Shown piece after piece: positions 29,201-39,929 of a stretch of 64,000 bases of DNA. Below the pieces are notes generated by a model, which searched no databases, was not told the DNA's origin, and saw nothing but the letters and a program-made list of their open reading frames with translations. A program made the position numbers and the translations under genes. Numbering within the stretch: position 1 is the stretch's first letter; each line of letters opens with the position of its first letter. The stretch covers positions 1 through 64,000 of the forward strand of contig FWCC01000253.1 in assembly GCA_900169235.1 (NCBI GenBank), written 5' to 3'. This DNA is from Zarea fungicola. Its lineage: Eukaryota > Ascomycota > Sordariomycetes > Hypocreales > Cordycipitaceae.

Positions 29201-32200
29201 ATGTCGACAGCGATCCTCCCGCAGAAGCGGGTGCTGGGCGAGTCCAGGGCTGGGCCAAACATGCCACCCACGACACCCTCATCGGCCAAGAAGCGCAAGA
29301 CGGATATTTTTTCGTCATCACCTGCAGTATTCTTGGGATCACAGAAGGACCCGCGCTCCCGGTTGCTGGGCTCCAGCCAGCCCAAGAGTGTCTTCGAATC
29401 CGAGGTACTGGAGAAGCTGAGCCAGGACATTTCTGACTTGAAACGAAATAATACAGAAAAGGATCAGGCTTGGGAACGTCCGCCTGTCGAAAACCTCGAT
29501 ATTACAAAAGATAGCCTTTGCTTCCAGTCCATTGACGCTGAAGAAGGCACGCTGCATGGTGGCCGCACGACAGTCAAGCTCTTTGGTGTTACTGAGCTGG
29601 GAAATTCGGTCATGCTCCACGTCACTGAATTTAGACATTACCTCTATGTCCCTGCGCCGTCTTCGTTTCAGCCCAAGGACTGCGCCGGATACAAGGCGTT
29701 TCTGGAGCAGCAGATTGCCCAGCACCAGCCTGCTATCCACTCCGTCGTCTTGAGGCTCCGCGAGGACATGTTTGGCTTTAACGGCAACGTCCAAAACCCC
29801 TTCTTGCAAATCACAGTCACAGATCCTAAGTTTATCAACAGCGTCCGATCGACGATAGAAGCTGGTAATGCCAACTGGAAGGGTATGTGGGGAAGCAGTG
29901 ACGGCGGTGTCATGACTTATGACAATATCCAATATGTCCTCCGCTTCATGGTCGACTGCAAGATTCAGGGCATGTCGTGGGTCGAAGCTCCCGCGAATTC
30001 ATACAAACTCATCCCAGAACACGCGAGGCAATCCAACTGCCAGATTGAGGCCGAAATCAATTACCACGACCTCGTTGCACACAAACCCGAAGGTGACTGG
30101 GCCAAGATGGCCCCTTTACGTATCCTGTCCTTTGATATCGAGTGCGCTGGCCGCAAGGGTATTTTCCCGGAGCCTGAGCACGATCCTGTCATCCAGATTG
30201 CAAATGTCGTCACTCGCTACGGTGAGAAGAAGCCGTTCGTTCGGAATGTCTTTTGCCTCGACACAACTAGCTCTATCGTCGCGACTCAAATTCTTGAATA
30301 CGAAAAGGAAGCTAAGATGCTCAGCGAATGGCAGCAGTTTCTCATCAAAGTCGATCCCGATATCATAATTGGCTACAATATTGCCAACTTCGATTTCCCC
30401 TACCTCATAAACCGCGCCAAACACCTGAAAGTGAACGGATTCGAGTATTGGACTCGACTCCCTAGCATCCCTTCCAGAGTCAAAGATACCAACTTCTCCA
30501 GTAAGCAGATTGGTAACCGTGATACGAAGGCAACAAACACCAATGGCCGTCTGCAGCTCGACCTGCTTCAACTCATCCAGCGAGATCATCACCTGCGAAG
30601 TTACACACTAAACTCGGTTTGCGCCCAGTTCCTTGGTGAGCAAAAGGAAGATGTGCACCACACCATGATTACCGAACTTTTCAACGGTACACCAGAGTCA
30701 CGTCGACGTCTTGCTTTATACTGTCTCAAGGACGCATACCTACCGCAAAGGCTGATGGATAAGCTGTCGTGTCTCGAAAACTATACGGAAATGGCTCGTG
30801 TCACTGGTGTTCCCTTTAACTTTTTGCTTTCGCGGGGTCAGCAAATTAAGTTTGTCAGTCAGCTTTTCCGTAAAGCCCTGGAGCAAAAGCTCGTTATTCC
30901 AAACATGAAGAGTGAAGCTTCCGACGACCAATACGAAGGTGCTACTGTCATTGAGCCCACGCGTGGTTACTATGATGTACCCATTGCGACGCTCGATTTT
31001 GCTTCGCTATATCCCAGTATTATGCAGGCACACAACCTCTGCTACACGACGCTCATCACGAGAAAGGACAGAATTACACAGTTCAACCTAGTCAAGGACG
31101 AGGATTACATTGTCACACCAAATGGTGACATGTTTGTTACGACAAAGCAACGCAAAGGTCTCCTGGCCCAGATTTTGGAAGAATTGCTCGCCGCCAGAAA
31201 ACAGGCGAAACGCGAATTGGCTGTTGAAACTGATCCTTTCAAGAAGGCCGTACTGAACGGTCGCCAATTGGCGTTGAAGATTTCTGCCAACTCTGTCTAC
31301 GGTCTCACAGGTGCCACTACCGGCAAACTGCCCTGTTTGGCTATTGCCAGTTCTACAACAAGTTTTGGTCGTCAAATGATTGAAAAGACAAAGGAGGAAG
31401 TCGAAAACAAGTACTGTATTGCCAATGGATACTCGCATGACGCCCAAGTCATCTATGGTGATACCGATTCCGTCATGGTAAAATTCGGAACCAAGGAACT
31501 TGCCGAGGCGATGAAGCTTGGCGAGGAAGCCGCAGCGTATGTATCGTCCAAGTTTGTCAAGCCCATCAAGCTTGAATTCGAAAAGGTTTATTTCCCATAC
31601 CTCTTGATCAACAAGAAGCGCTACGCTGGATTGTATTGGACCAAGACAGAAAAGTACGACAAGATGGACACCAAGGGTATCGAGACGGTGCGACGAGACA
31701 ACTGCTTGCTGGTTCAAACAGTCATTGAAAAGGTCCTGCGCATGATTCTCATTGACCGAGATGTACAGGGTGCGCAGGATTACGTCAAGGACACCATCGC
31801 GGATTTGCTGCAGAACAAGGTCGACATGTCGAAGCTGGTCATTACCAAGGCACTGACCAAGGAAGATTACTCTGCCAAGCAAGCACACGTAGAACTCGCC
31901 GCGCGGATGAAGAAGCGCGACGCTGGTTCCGCGCCTGCTTTAGGTGATCGAGTCGCCTATGTCATGATTCGAGGCGCCACTGGTGCCAAGAATTTTGAAA
32001 AGTCAGAGGATCCCATCTACGTGCTAGAAAACAACGTGCCAATTGACACCAAATACTACCTCGACAATCAGCTCGCGAAACCACTTGGTCGCATATTTGA
32101 GCCCATTCTCGGCGAGACCAAGGCTCGGTCGCTACTGAACGGCGACCATACGCGAACGATTTCCGTCGCTGCACCCTCAGTCGGTGGCCTGATGAAATTT

Positions 32201-32521
32201 GCCAAGAAGACTCAAACCTGTATGGGCTGCAAGAAGCCACTGACAGGCAAGACGGAGAGCCAGGGTGCCGTGTGCTCGGACTGCGCGCCTCGCGTGGGTG
32301 AGCTGTACAAGAAGACGCTGGATCGCATGTCGGATCTGGAGGTGCGGTTTGGGCGACTATGGACGCAGTGTCAGCGCTGCCAGGGCAGCATGCACTGCGA
32401 GGTCATTTGTAGCAGCAAGGACTGTCCGATTTTCTATATGCGCATGAAGGCCAAAAAGGATCTGGAGGATGCGGGCAAGGAGCTTGGGAGATTTGATGCT
32501 GACCAGGCCGCCATCTGGTAG
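29201..32521 (+). CDS. POL3: DNA polymerase delta catalytic subunit (1,106 aa)
   Basis: This is a single exon. The first in-frame ATG is at 29201, giving the family's usual length. An N-terminal basic region (KKRKTD) is a likely nuclear signal. The 3'-5' exonuclease is intact: ExoI FDIECAG with D312 and E314, ExoII NIANFDFPY with D398, and ExoIII YCLKDAYLP with D511. Polymerase motifs are intact: motif A DFASLYPSI with D599, motif B around KISANSVYGLTGA, and motif C YGDTDSV with D754 and D756. At the C-terminus are the CysA zinc module (CMGC...CSDC) and the CysB module (CQRC...C...C), which in yeast holds a 4Fe-4S cluster and contacts the accessory subunit. The enzyme replicates the lagging strand with PCNA and acts in repair. 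Residue numbering tracks the human enzyme within four positions. Confidence 0.98.
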   Translation: MSTAILPQKRVLGESRAGPNMPPTTPSSAKKRKTDIFSSSPAVFLGSQKDPRSRLLGSSQPKSVFESEVLEKLSQDISDLKRNNTEKDQAWERPPVENLDITKDSLCFQSIDAEEGTLHGGRTTVKLFGVTELGNSVMLHVTEFRHYLYVPAPSSFQPKDCAGYKAFLEQQIAQHQPAIHSVVLRLREDMFGFNGNVQNPFLQITVTDPKFINSVRSTIEAGNANWKGMWGSSDGGVMTYDNIQYVLRFMVDCKIQGMSWVEAPANSYKLIPEHARQSNCQIEAEINYHDLVAHKPEGDWAKMAPLRILSFDIECAGRKGIFPEPEHDPVIQIANVVTRYGEKKPFVRNVFCLDTTSSIVATQILEYEKEAKMLSEWQQFLIKVDPDIIIGYNIANFDFPYLINRAKHLKVNGFEYWTRLPSIPSRVKDTNFSSKQIGNRDTKATNTNGRLQLDLLQLIQRDHHLRSYTLNSVCAQFLGEQKEDVHHTMITELFNGTPESRRRLALYCLKDAYLPQRLMDKLSCLENYTEMARVTGVPFNFLLSRGQQIKFVSQLFRKALEQKLVIPNMKSEASDDQYEGATVIEPTRGYYDVPIATLDFASLYPSIMQAHNLCYTTLITRKDRITQFNLVKDEDYIVTPNGDMFVTTKQRKGLLAQILEELLAARKQAKRELAVETDPFKKAVLNGRQLALKISANSVYGLTGATTGKLPCLAIASSTTSFGRQMIEKTKEEVENKYCIANGYSHDAQVIYGDTDSVMVKFGTKELAEAMKLGEEAAAYVSSKFVKPIKLEFEKVYFPYLLINKKRYAGLYWTKTEKYDKMDTKGIETVRRDNCLLVQTVIEKVLRMILIDRDVQGAQDYVKDTIADLLQNKVDMSKLVITKALTKEDYSAKQAHVELAARMKKRDAGSAPALGDRVAYVMIRGATGAKNFEKSEDPIYVLENNVPIDTKYYLDNQLAKPLGRIFEPILGETKARSLLNGDHTRTISVAAPSVGGLMKFAKKTQTCMGCKKPLTGKTESQGAVCSDCAPRVGELYKKTLDRMSDLEVRFGRLWTQCQRCQGSMHCEVICSSKDCPIFYMRMKAKKDLEDAGKELGRFDADQAAIW

Positions 32522-35352
32522 TGTGTGTTTTCTGTCGATCTTGCCTGCACTGTAACGATTTCCTGAGGCTCTATATTCTTTTCCCGGCCACACCTCGTCT
32601 TCTGTTTTTTTTTTTTATTGGAGGGGCGCAAAAACCTCGTTGCAACGGCTTTTTTTGTAATGCAGGAGGGAAGAAGCTGGGGATGTTGTGCATATTGGTT
32701 TTGTTGCGTCGCTCTCGTTCTGCTATAGGTTACATGTCAAGCAAAAGTGTGGGGGTCAGAGATACATATATCCATCTATATTGTGGCGTTTTTTTAGGGG
32801 GGACCGGCAAACACATCTCCGGGGGTTCTCAATTATTATAAAATGTCAATAGTGTTTTTGACACGTTACGTTACAAGCATCGAAGCCTTCATTCGTAGCT
32901 GTGGACGTATAGGTTTCGAAGCGAAGCATGTTCTAGTGCTGCGTCCAGAGATATCTAGAACAACTATTTTTAAAATAAATCAAAACAAAGAAGTGTCAAC
33001 GCACGTGTCTCTTGATGTGTCGTTTTTTTTTAAATAGTATTTTTTCCCCCTTGCGATTTTTTTGGTGATGCTTTGCCAAGACAGCGCGGGTCCCTGCCAC
33101 GAAATGACGTAGTTGGTCTCCAGTGTGGGAACTGAAAATATCCCGGAACAGTGAAAACAGCCAACATGAATATATCTACCATGTGTGCAACGGTTTAAGA
33201 AAATGGCAAATAGAAACATGTAATGAGAGTGATTATCTACTGTATAGTGTCTTGATCATTTGGGTTCATTGCGCGTAATTTGCCGGACGGCTATTACCCG
33301 TGTTGGTCTAAGAGGCGATGTCGGCGGTGGTAGACGATTAGGCTAGTTCATTGAATAAAACGCTTTGCCTCACCCATCGGGGAAATTAGGAGAGAGAATG
33401 AAATGAGTTGCAACTCGGAGTCCGGAGGGGTTAGGTATTAAAAGAGTGCTGTCACTCGACTTCTCGGCCGAGCCCGTCCTAGCAAAGAGTGAGGGAAGCT
33501 TGACGCCGGTAGCGGCGGCGGACAAATAGGCTGAGGGCTTTATCAACTTAAGAGAGTTTCGAAAGTGTGTCCTTATCTATGGCCAACGAGATAAGGATCG
33601 CTGCTGTGTACTTGTGAATATGTGTGTATACCAGGCGCCTGGCACTACGGAGTACGGAGGGTCCAAAGGCGGGAAAGGCTGACCGAGGGGTGTGTAGTAT
33701 GGACGCTTTTCTCTTCGTACCACTTTAGTATAGTTACTGGGCAGAGAGCAACGGACGAATATGACTGGGTTCGAACAACACTGAAAGAGGTAATTGTACT
33801 CGAGGTTGGCTGCGTGGTATAGGCCCGCTTGCCCTTGAAGAAGAATGATTGGTCACAACGCCCTACTTGAATCTCGTGCATAGGGAACAAGAAATGCGGG
33901 ACGATCTGTCTTTTCCTGTTTCCCTCAACTTTGACACACCTTTTACGCCGGTTGCGCTGTTCTTAGACTAGTTTCAGCCAGGGGTGGCTTGGTTGGCAGA
34001 CCAGGGGGGAAATTCCTTATCTTTGGCACTCCTCCCAAACCATTTTTGTTTGGTTGGATGCAGCTCCTTATCTCAATAATAAGAAAAAGAGCCAGGGCCT
34101 TTGTTTGGCTTGTGAAAAGGTTACGGTGATGTGCGGTGCTTTGCGACCACCCGGCTTACGGGGTACTGTCCTCGGTCGGGCGGCGGCGTCCGAGAGAGAC
34201 CTACAGTGGTTTTCCGAACCCGACCGCTCTGCCCGGGACCGTTGGCCGATGATGCTTGTCGAGATGGCTGTCTTTTTATAGTAATGAGATCTAAAGAGCA
34301 TCGATGTATGTACTCCGTACTCCCTCTTGCGGCTCTGCTCTGGGGCCAAAGAAGAACCAATGCCCAGCGAGGGATTTGGAATGGAGGGATGGTCACGCAC
34401 CACACGCTCGCCGAGTGTGTGCTCGGAGGTAGTACTATTTCCCTCAACTTTAGTCTTGGCTCGTCTTCTGGTTCCTGTCTCGTTTGAATTTAATGACGCA
34501 AGTTCTAGATTCAGTGGAGCTGAAAAGGATGGGTTGCAGGGAAAAGCACCGCCTGCAACGAAAGAGAGTTAAAACTGCAACCCCACAAGGGGCAATCCTG
34601 GTAGGGAAAAAGGGTTCAAGTGTCCACGGCTTGCGACCATCGGAGTATGGCTTGGGCGGTGGCTTGCCTGTTCAACTTTGTCCAATAGCTCAACTCGCAT
34701 GTCGCCTCCCACCGAGAGGCACCCCCATCTAACACGCAGTAGCTCCGGCAGCCTGCTTTTTTCCAACCACTCATAAGCGCCAATTCCTTATCAGTCGGCT
34801 TAATCTATCTTCCTGCGTCAGAGTGAGCCGTTCTGCCTAGCATACACAACACGCTCTACGGAACACGACGACACGCTCTGTAAAGAGAAACGTAACATCA
34901 CCCCCCGTCCCATACTAGCGAAAGTGTGTTATTGTCTGCACACCTCCAAGAAGCTCAAGGCTTCGGACGACAACGGGATGGAGTGCCGCGCAGGCACCCA
35001 AAAAAAGAACTGGCCGACCTCGCCCGTTCATCACGGTCCGACTGAGGGCAAGATGGGGCCATGTTGGAAATGTACTGAGCAGTAGTAGCTTTTGTAGAAA
35101 TCCCGCGCTGCTGGTGATTTCCGGTAATCTTATCATAAAAGAGCCCGGATTGGCTTGGTCTTTCTAATCATATCGATTCCATCCAGCTCCTTCTTGAATT
35201 TCGGATCATTTCCCTCAGGTGGCGTGTCACTAGAAAGCTTAAGCAGTATAAAGTTATCGCCTTCCCCCTATCTTATCTTTTATCTTTTATCTTCTCTTTT
35301 ATATTTCTACAACAACTTGCCATCTTTTTTTCATATCTATTTCATAAACGAG
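32522..35352. other. 2.8-kb gene-poor intergenic region
   Basis: I see no supported gene. Several short frames exist on both strands without domain or splice support. A run of 12 T at about 32605 follows the POL3 stop. A B-box-like GGTTCGAAC near 33768 lacks a matching T-stem and A box, so it is not a tRNA. The last about 150 bases are rich in repeated CTTTTATCT-type pyrimidine words and form the gdh leader. An unannotated non-coding transcript cannot be excluded. Confidence 0.45.
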
Positions 35353-36975
35353 ATGTTTGAATCGCCCCTTCCCGTCACCCTCCCTCCCACCACAGATTTC
35401 CAACACATCGTTGAGCCTGTTGCTGCGCCAGTCGTCGAGGCTGTCATCACCCACGACGCAAGTCCTGCCCAAATCGTCCAAAACGAGATTCCCGAAGAGG
35501 CGCCTGTGAGCAGCAAGCCCGCTGAGAGCAGCCAGTTGCCTACCATGTCCAACATTCCTTCCGAGCCCGAGTTTGAGCAGGCTTACAACGGTATGCGAAC
35601 TCGGCTTACACGACACCACTCGCAAGAAATAGAATACTAACGGGCAAATCATCCAACAGAGCTTGCCAGCACCCTCGAGAACAGCTCTCTTTTCAACAAG
35701 CACCCTGAATTCAGAACCGCCCTCGAGGTCGTATCCGTCCCTGAGCGCGTCATCCAGTTCCGCGTTGTATGGGAGGACGACAAGGGCCAGGTCCGCGTCA
35801 ACCGCGGCTACCGAGTCCAGTTCAACTCGGCCCTGGGCCCTTATAAGGGTGGCCTCCGCTTCCACCCCACCGTCAACCTGTCCATCCTCAAGTTTCTCGG
35901 TTTTGAGCAAATCTTCAAGAATGCCCTCACTGGCCTCAACATGGGCGGTGGCAAGGGTGGTGCCGACTTCGACCCCAAGGGTAAGAGCGATGGTGAGATC
36001 CGCCGCTTTTGCCAGGCCTTTATGCGCGAGCTCTCCAAGCACATTGGCGCTGACACCGACGTCCCCGCTGGCGACATCAATGTCGGCGGCCGCGAGATTG
36101 GCTACATGTTTGGCGCCTACCGTGCCGCCCGCAACAGGTGGGAGGGCGTGCTTACCGGCAAGGGTCTCACCTGGGGAGGCAGCTTGATCCGCCCCGAGGC
36201 CACTGGCTACGGTCTAGTCTACTATGTCGACTACATGCTGCAGCACGCTGGCCGTGGCAGCTTCGCCGGCAAGCGCGTCGCCATCTCGGGTTCCGGCAAC
36301 GTCGCCCAGTACGCTGCTCTCAAGTGCATGGAGCTCGGCGCCACCGTCGTCTCGCTGTCAGACTCCAGAGGCACTCTGATTGCCGAGTCTGGTGAGGCTT
36401 TCACCGCCGCCCAGGTCGACGACATTGCCGCCCTCAAGCTCAAGCGCCAGGCCCTGACTGCCTTTGCCACCGAGGGCAAGTTCAAGTACATTGAGGGGGC
36501 CCGGCCCTGGATCCACGTCGGCAAGGTCGACGTCGCGCTTCCTTGCGCCACCCAGAACGAGGTCAGCAAGGAGGAGGCCGAGGCGCTCGTCGCCGCCGGT
36601 GTTCTTGCTGTTGCCGAGGGTTCCAACATGGGCTGCACCCAGGAAGCCATTGACATTTTCGAGGCCGAGCGTGCCGCCAAGGGTGGTGCTGCCATCTGGT
36701 ACGCCCCTGGCAAGGCTGCCAACTGCGGTGGTGTCGCTGTCTCTGGTCTTGAGATGGCTCAGAACAGCCAGCGCCTGCCCTGGACCACGGAGGTTGTCGA
36801 CGAGAAGCTGAAGGGTATCATGAAGAGCGCCTTTGAGAATGCTCTCCAGACTGCTGAGGAGTTCGTCCCTGCCAAGGAGGGCGAGCTGCCCAGCTTAGTT
36901 GCCGGTAGCAACATTGCTGGCTTCGTCAAGGTTGCCAAGGCCATGCACGACCAGGGTGACTGGTGGACCCAGTAA
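35353..36975 (+). CDS. gdhA: NADP-dependent glutamate dehydrogenase (453 aa, or 517 aa with extension)
   Basis: Exons are 35353-35590 and 35660-36975, with a 69-nt intron (branch ACTAACG). The canonical protein starts at the internal ATG at 35545 ([19 protein letters not shown]), giving 453 residues, the Neurospora/Aspergillus length. An in-frame ATG at 35353 would add 64 residues rich in Pro, Val, Ala and Glu that are not part of the enzyme fold. Signatures include [11 protein letters not shown], the catalytic Lys in [12 protein letters not shown] (K114 canonical), the [15 protein letters not shown] substrate loop, and the Rossmann motif [10 protein letters not shown] for NADPH. The enzyme aminates 2-oxoglutarate to glutamate and is the main fungal ammonium-assimilation route, normally cytosolic. 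Codon bias is very strong. Both ATGs have a purine at -3. Confidence 0.96.
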
Positions 36976-38149
36976 GCTCTTGACAAAGGAGTGATTACTT
37001 TGCTTTTATGTTCATGACTATCCCTTGTTTGTTGCTTTTGGAGTTTTTTGTTGCTACTTTTGAGTTGAAAATGGTGCTACAAGGGCATTGCAATGGTGTA
37101 TGTTCTTCATGATTCCCACGACGCCACAGCATTTGAGATTGGTACTATAGAATGGCGTCCGTTATTTCATTTGTTCACTTATTTTTTATCAGGCACCAAA
37201 AAAATATGAAACAAAATAATGTAAAAATATTTTAAAAAGCTTGGCTTCAACCGCCGCCCCTGTGAAGTACTAATTTGACTCCGTAGCTCTGAATTTGTGA
37301 ATGATTGCGCGCCAGGGAATGGGAAGCAGTTCATTATGTGCCTGAAGGTCGGCTGCAATGTGTGCAACGGAAAGCGAAACGTTATGCAGCGCGAGAATAG
37401 GAGTGCACCGTGTAGCTGCGCGCGCAGACAGCTCCAGCAACAGCGTTACTTTCAATGCGTCCAGAAACATGCTGTATAGCTGGGACAACAATAAGTACAT
37501 GTATATCCCGCTACAGTACCTGCAAAACGGGCACTACAGCATGAACATCCTGTTCGGCGGCCAGGTAAGCGGCAGGATGAGCACTATACGAGTGGGAACG
37601 CCGTATCAAATGGACACATCTCTCGATTTTCAATACGTGTATTATCAAGAATAATTGAAAATCTATGAGACCCTTTCGTGCTCGTTCGCGGGCTTGCCAT
37701 GTTTAGGGTACAATCCTGAAAGGGAGATCAGGATCGTCAACCAGCATTTTGGGGCATATAACCGAAACCATAGAGCAACCATAAAACAGGTGCTGTGTCG
37801 AGTCACGCTTCCAGCAGTATCAACAATGATATGAATTGGTAAAAACAGACTAAAAATATTCCTTTCAAAGACAGCAGCTCGGCATTAGAAAAAGCTGACT
37901 CGTCATCGCCATTTTGCTTCTTTATTTCCGTGTCCCAGATTTACCCCACAGAGATAACCGATGTTCCTCGGTTTAGCCTCCTTCGGCTGTATACTTGGAA
38001 CGACAACGCCAGAAGTCTGAGAGCTCAAGCTCAAAAGACACAGCCCTTCCTTATCGGAACAACCCTGGAACTTGTTTTGCTCCAAAAATTTCAATCCTCG
38101 AAACAACGCTCCTGGTCAACTACTGTGCATTTGTAGCCATCGCTTCAAA
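36976..38149. other. Intergenic region downstream of gdhA
   Basis: No gene is supported. Overlapping frames of 60-100 codons on both strands at 37270-37654 look superficially protein-like but have no splice partners or codon bias. It probably holds the gdhA 3' untranslated region and the racemase promoter. Confidence 0.5.
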
Positions 38150-39443
38150 ATGGTCGGCCCACCTCCTCTAAAAGGCATCAAGGTGCTTGAGTTTGCAGGT
38201 CTGGCTCCGGGTATGTCTGCATCATTTCTTTTATCCAATTAAAGGGAAATCCTTGTAAAACTAGGCGCTTAACATGAGAATTATAGGCCCCTTTGCTGGT
38301 ATGATGCTTGCCGACTCTGGTGCCAGCGTCCTCCGCATCAACCGCCACAATGACGCACCGCAGGATATGCTCGCCAGGCGCAAGGCCTCCATCGCCGTGG
38401 ACCTCAAGGACCCGCGCGGCATCGCCCTTCTTAAAGCACTCATCGCAAAGGGGAACGTTGACGTGCTCATCGACCCATTCCGGCCTGGCGTGCTCGAACG
38501 CCTCGGCCTCGGCCCCGAGGTGCTGCTCCCGCTCCACCCGCGGCTCATTTACGCCCGCATCACGGGCTACCGCCGCGACGGCCGCTACGCCTCCATGGCC
38601 GGCCACGACATCAACTACCTTGGCGTCTCCGGCGCGCTCTCCCTGCTCGGCGAGGCCGGCCAGCGGCCTGCGCCGCCCGTCAACATCCTCGGCGACTTTG
38701 CCGGCGGCGGCGCGACGCTCTTCCAGGGCATCCTCCTCGCACTACTCGCCCGCGTGGCATCGGGCAGGGGCCAGGTTGTCGAGGCCAACATGGTCGACGG
38801 CAGCTCGTACCTTGCCACATTCCCGCGCGTGGCCCGGGCCACGCCGCTGGCCAATAAGCCGCGGGGCGAGAACACGCTCGACGGCGGGTGCCCGTGGTAC
38901 GGTGCCTACGCGACGCGGGACAACAAGTGGGTGACAGTCGGCGCCCTGGAGCCGCAATTCTTCGCGGCGCTCATTCGGGGCCTCGGCCTGCAGGGGCAGG
39001 GGTGGGAGGAGGAGCGCGGCGACGAGGCGGGATGGCCGGAGCTGAAGCGCATTTTTACAGACATTTTCAAGAGCAAGACGCGCACGGAGTGGGAGGCTGT
39101 GTTTGACGGCACGGATGCGTGTGTGGCGCCGGTGCTAGAGTATGACGAGCTGAGGGAAGATCCGAGCCGCGAGGGCGATCAGAGACCGGCGGTGACGCTG
39201 CGCGATACGCCGTGGCTTGCGGTGCATCCAGCCGGCAGCGATGGCAGTAGCTCCAAGGCTGGTGATCTGGATCGGGGACAAGGTGATGGCGTTGAAGGGG
39301 CCGGATACTTCCCGATGATGATCGAAGTGGGTGAAGGTGGTGATCAAGTCTTGGGCGAGTGGCTTGGCTGGAAGAGAGGACAGCATTTCGAAGACAAAAA
39401 TGGCAAGGGCATTACACTAGTGAATGAAAAGGCCAAGATTTAG
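38150..39443 (+). CDS. Alpha-methylacyl-CoA racemase / family III CoA-transferase (405 aa)
   Basis: Exons are 38150-38210 and 38287-39443, with a 76-nt intron restoring a Gly codon. The start reads PPPLKGIKVLEFAGLAPGPFAGM in the genome order, the family III hallmark. Residues matching the known racemase catalytic set are His127 in AGHDINYLG, Asp157 in GDFAGGG and Glu242 in GALEPQFF, each one position from the mycobacterial enzyme's H126, D156 and E241. It should epimerise 2-methylacyl-CoA esters so that branched chains can enter beta-oxidation. The C-terminus is AKI, a non-canonical peroxisomal targeting tripeptide that works in some yeasts, so peroxisomal import is plausible but not proven. 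A transferase rather than racemase activity remains possible in this family. The last about 70 residues are Gly/Asp/Glu-rich and divergent. Confidence 0.9.
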
Positions 39444-39929
39444 AAACTGTGCAGTTAGCCATTATTTCACCTGTTCATCGTGTTGGGTAGCGAATATATT
39501 ATTACTGTTTTTTTCTGGAGTTTGGCGCGCTGTCCCTTCCAAGGGCTTGGCAGAGATGGCATAAACATATTACATTCTAATCCTTCATAAGCTAGTCTGT
39601 CTGCTAAATGAGCCTGCAATCTACGCAGATGCAAAAACAAAGACTCTGCGTAAAAGAGTGCAAAGAAAAGAAAAGAATATCAAAAGGATAGAAAACCCAA
39701 GTCATATCACATCTACTCTAAACCTCTTGTCCCCTCCCTGGACAAACAAGACATTGGTATCGAAAAGGGAAATTTAAAATTACTTCTTCGGTTTTGTTTC
39801 ATCTCGATTTTCACATGCCCGGAATTGGCGGAACTGGCTGCGCTGCAGCAAACCACTATACTTCGGTCTGTGAAGGGAAAAGAGAAGGGCTGGTGGATAG
39901 TTTCTGAAACCAGCCCATCACCCGTTTCT
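39444..39929. other. Convergent 3' intergenic region
   Basis: No gene is supported between the 3' ends of the racemase (+) and vps1 (-). Short frames only; probably both 3' untranslated regions. Confidence 0.6.

Noticed and set aside
31088..31888. 266-codon minus-strand frame inside POL3
   Set aside because: It lies entirely antisense to conserved polymerase motifs and has no features of its own.
37270..37654. Overlapping frames on both strands after gdhA that read superficially like protein
   Set aside because: The two strands compete, neither has a good start, and no splice partner or domain is visible.
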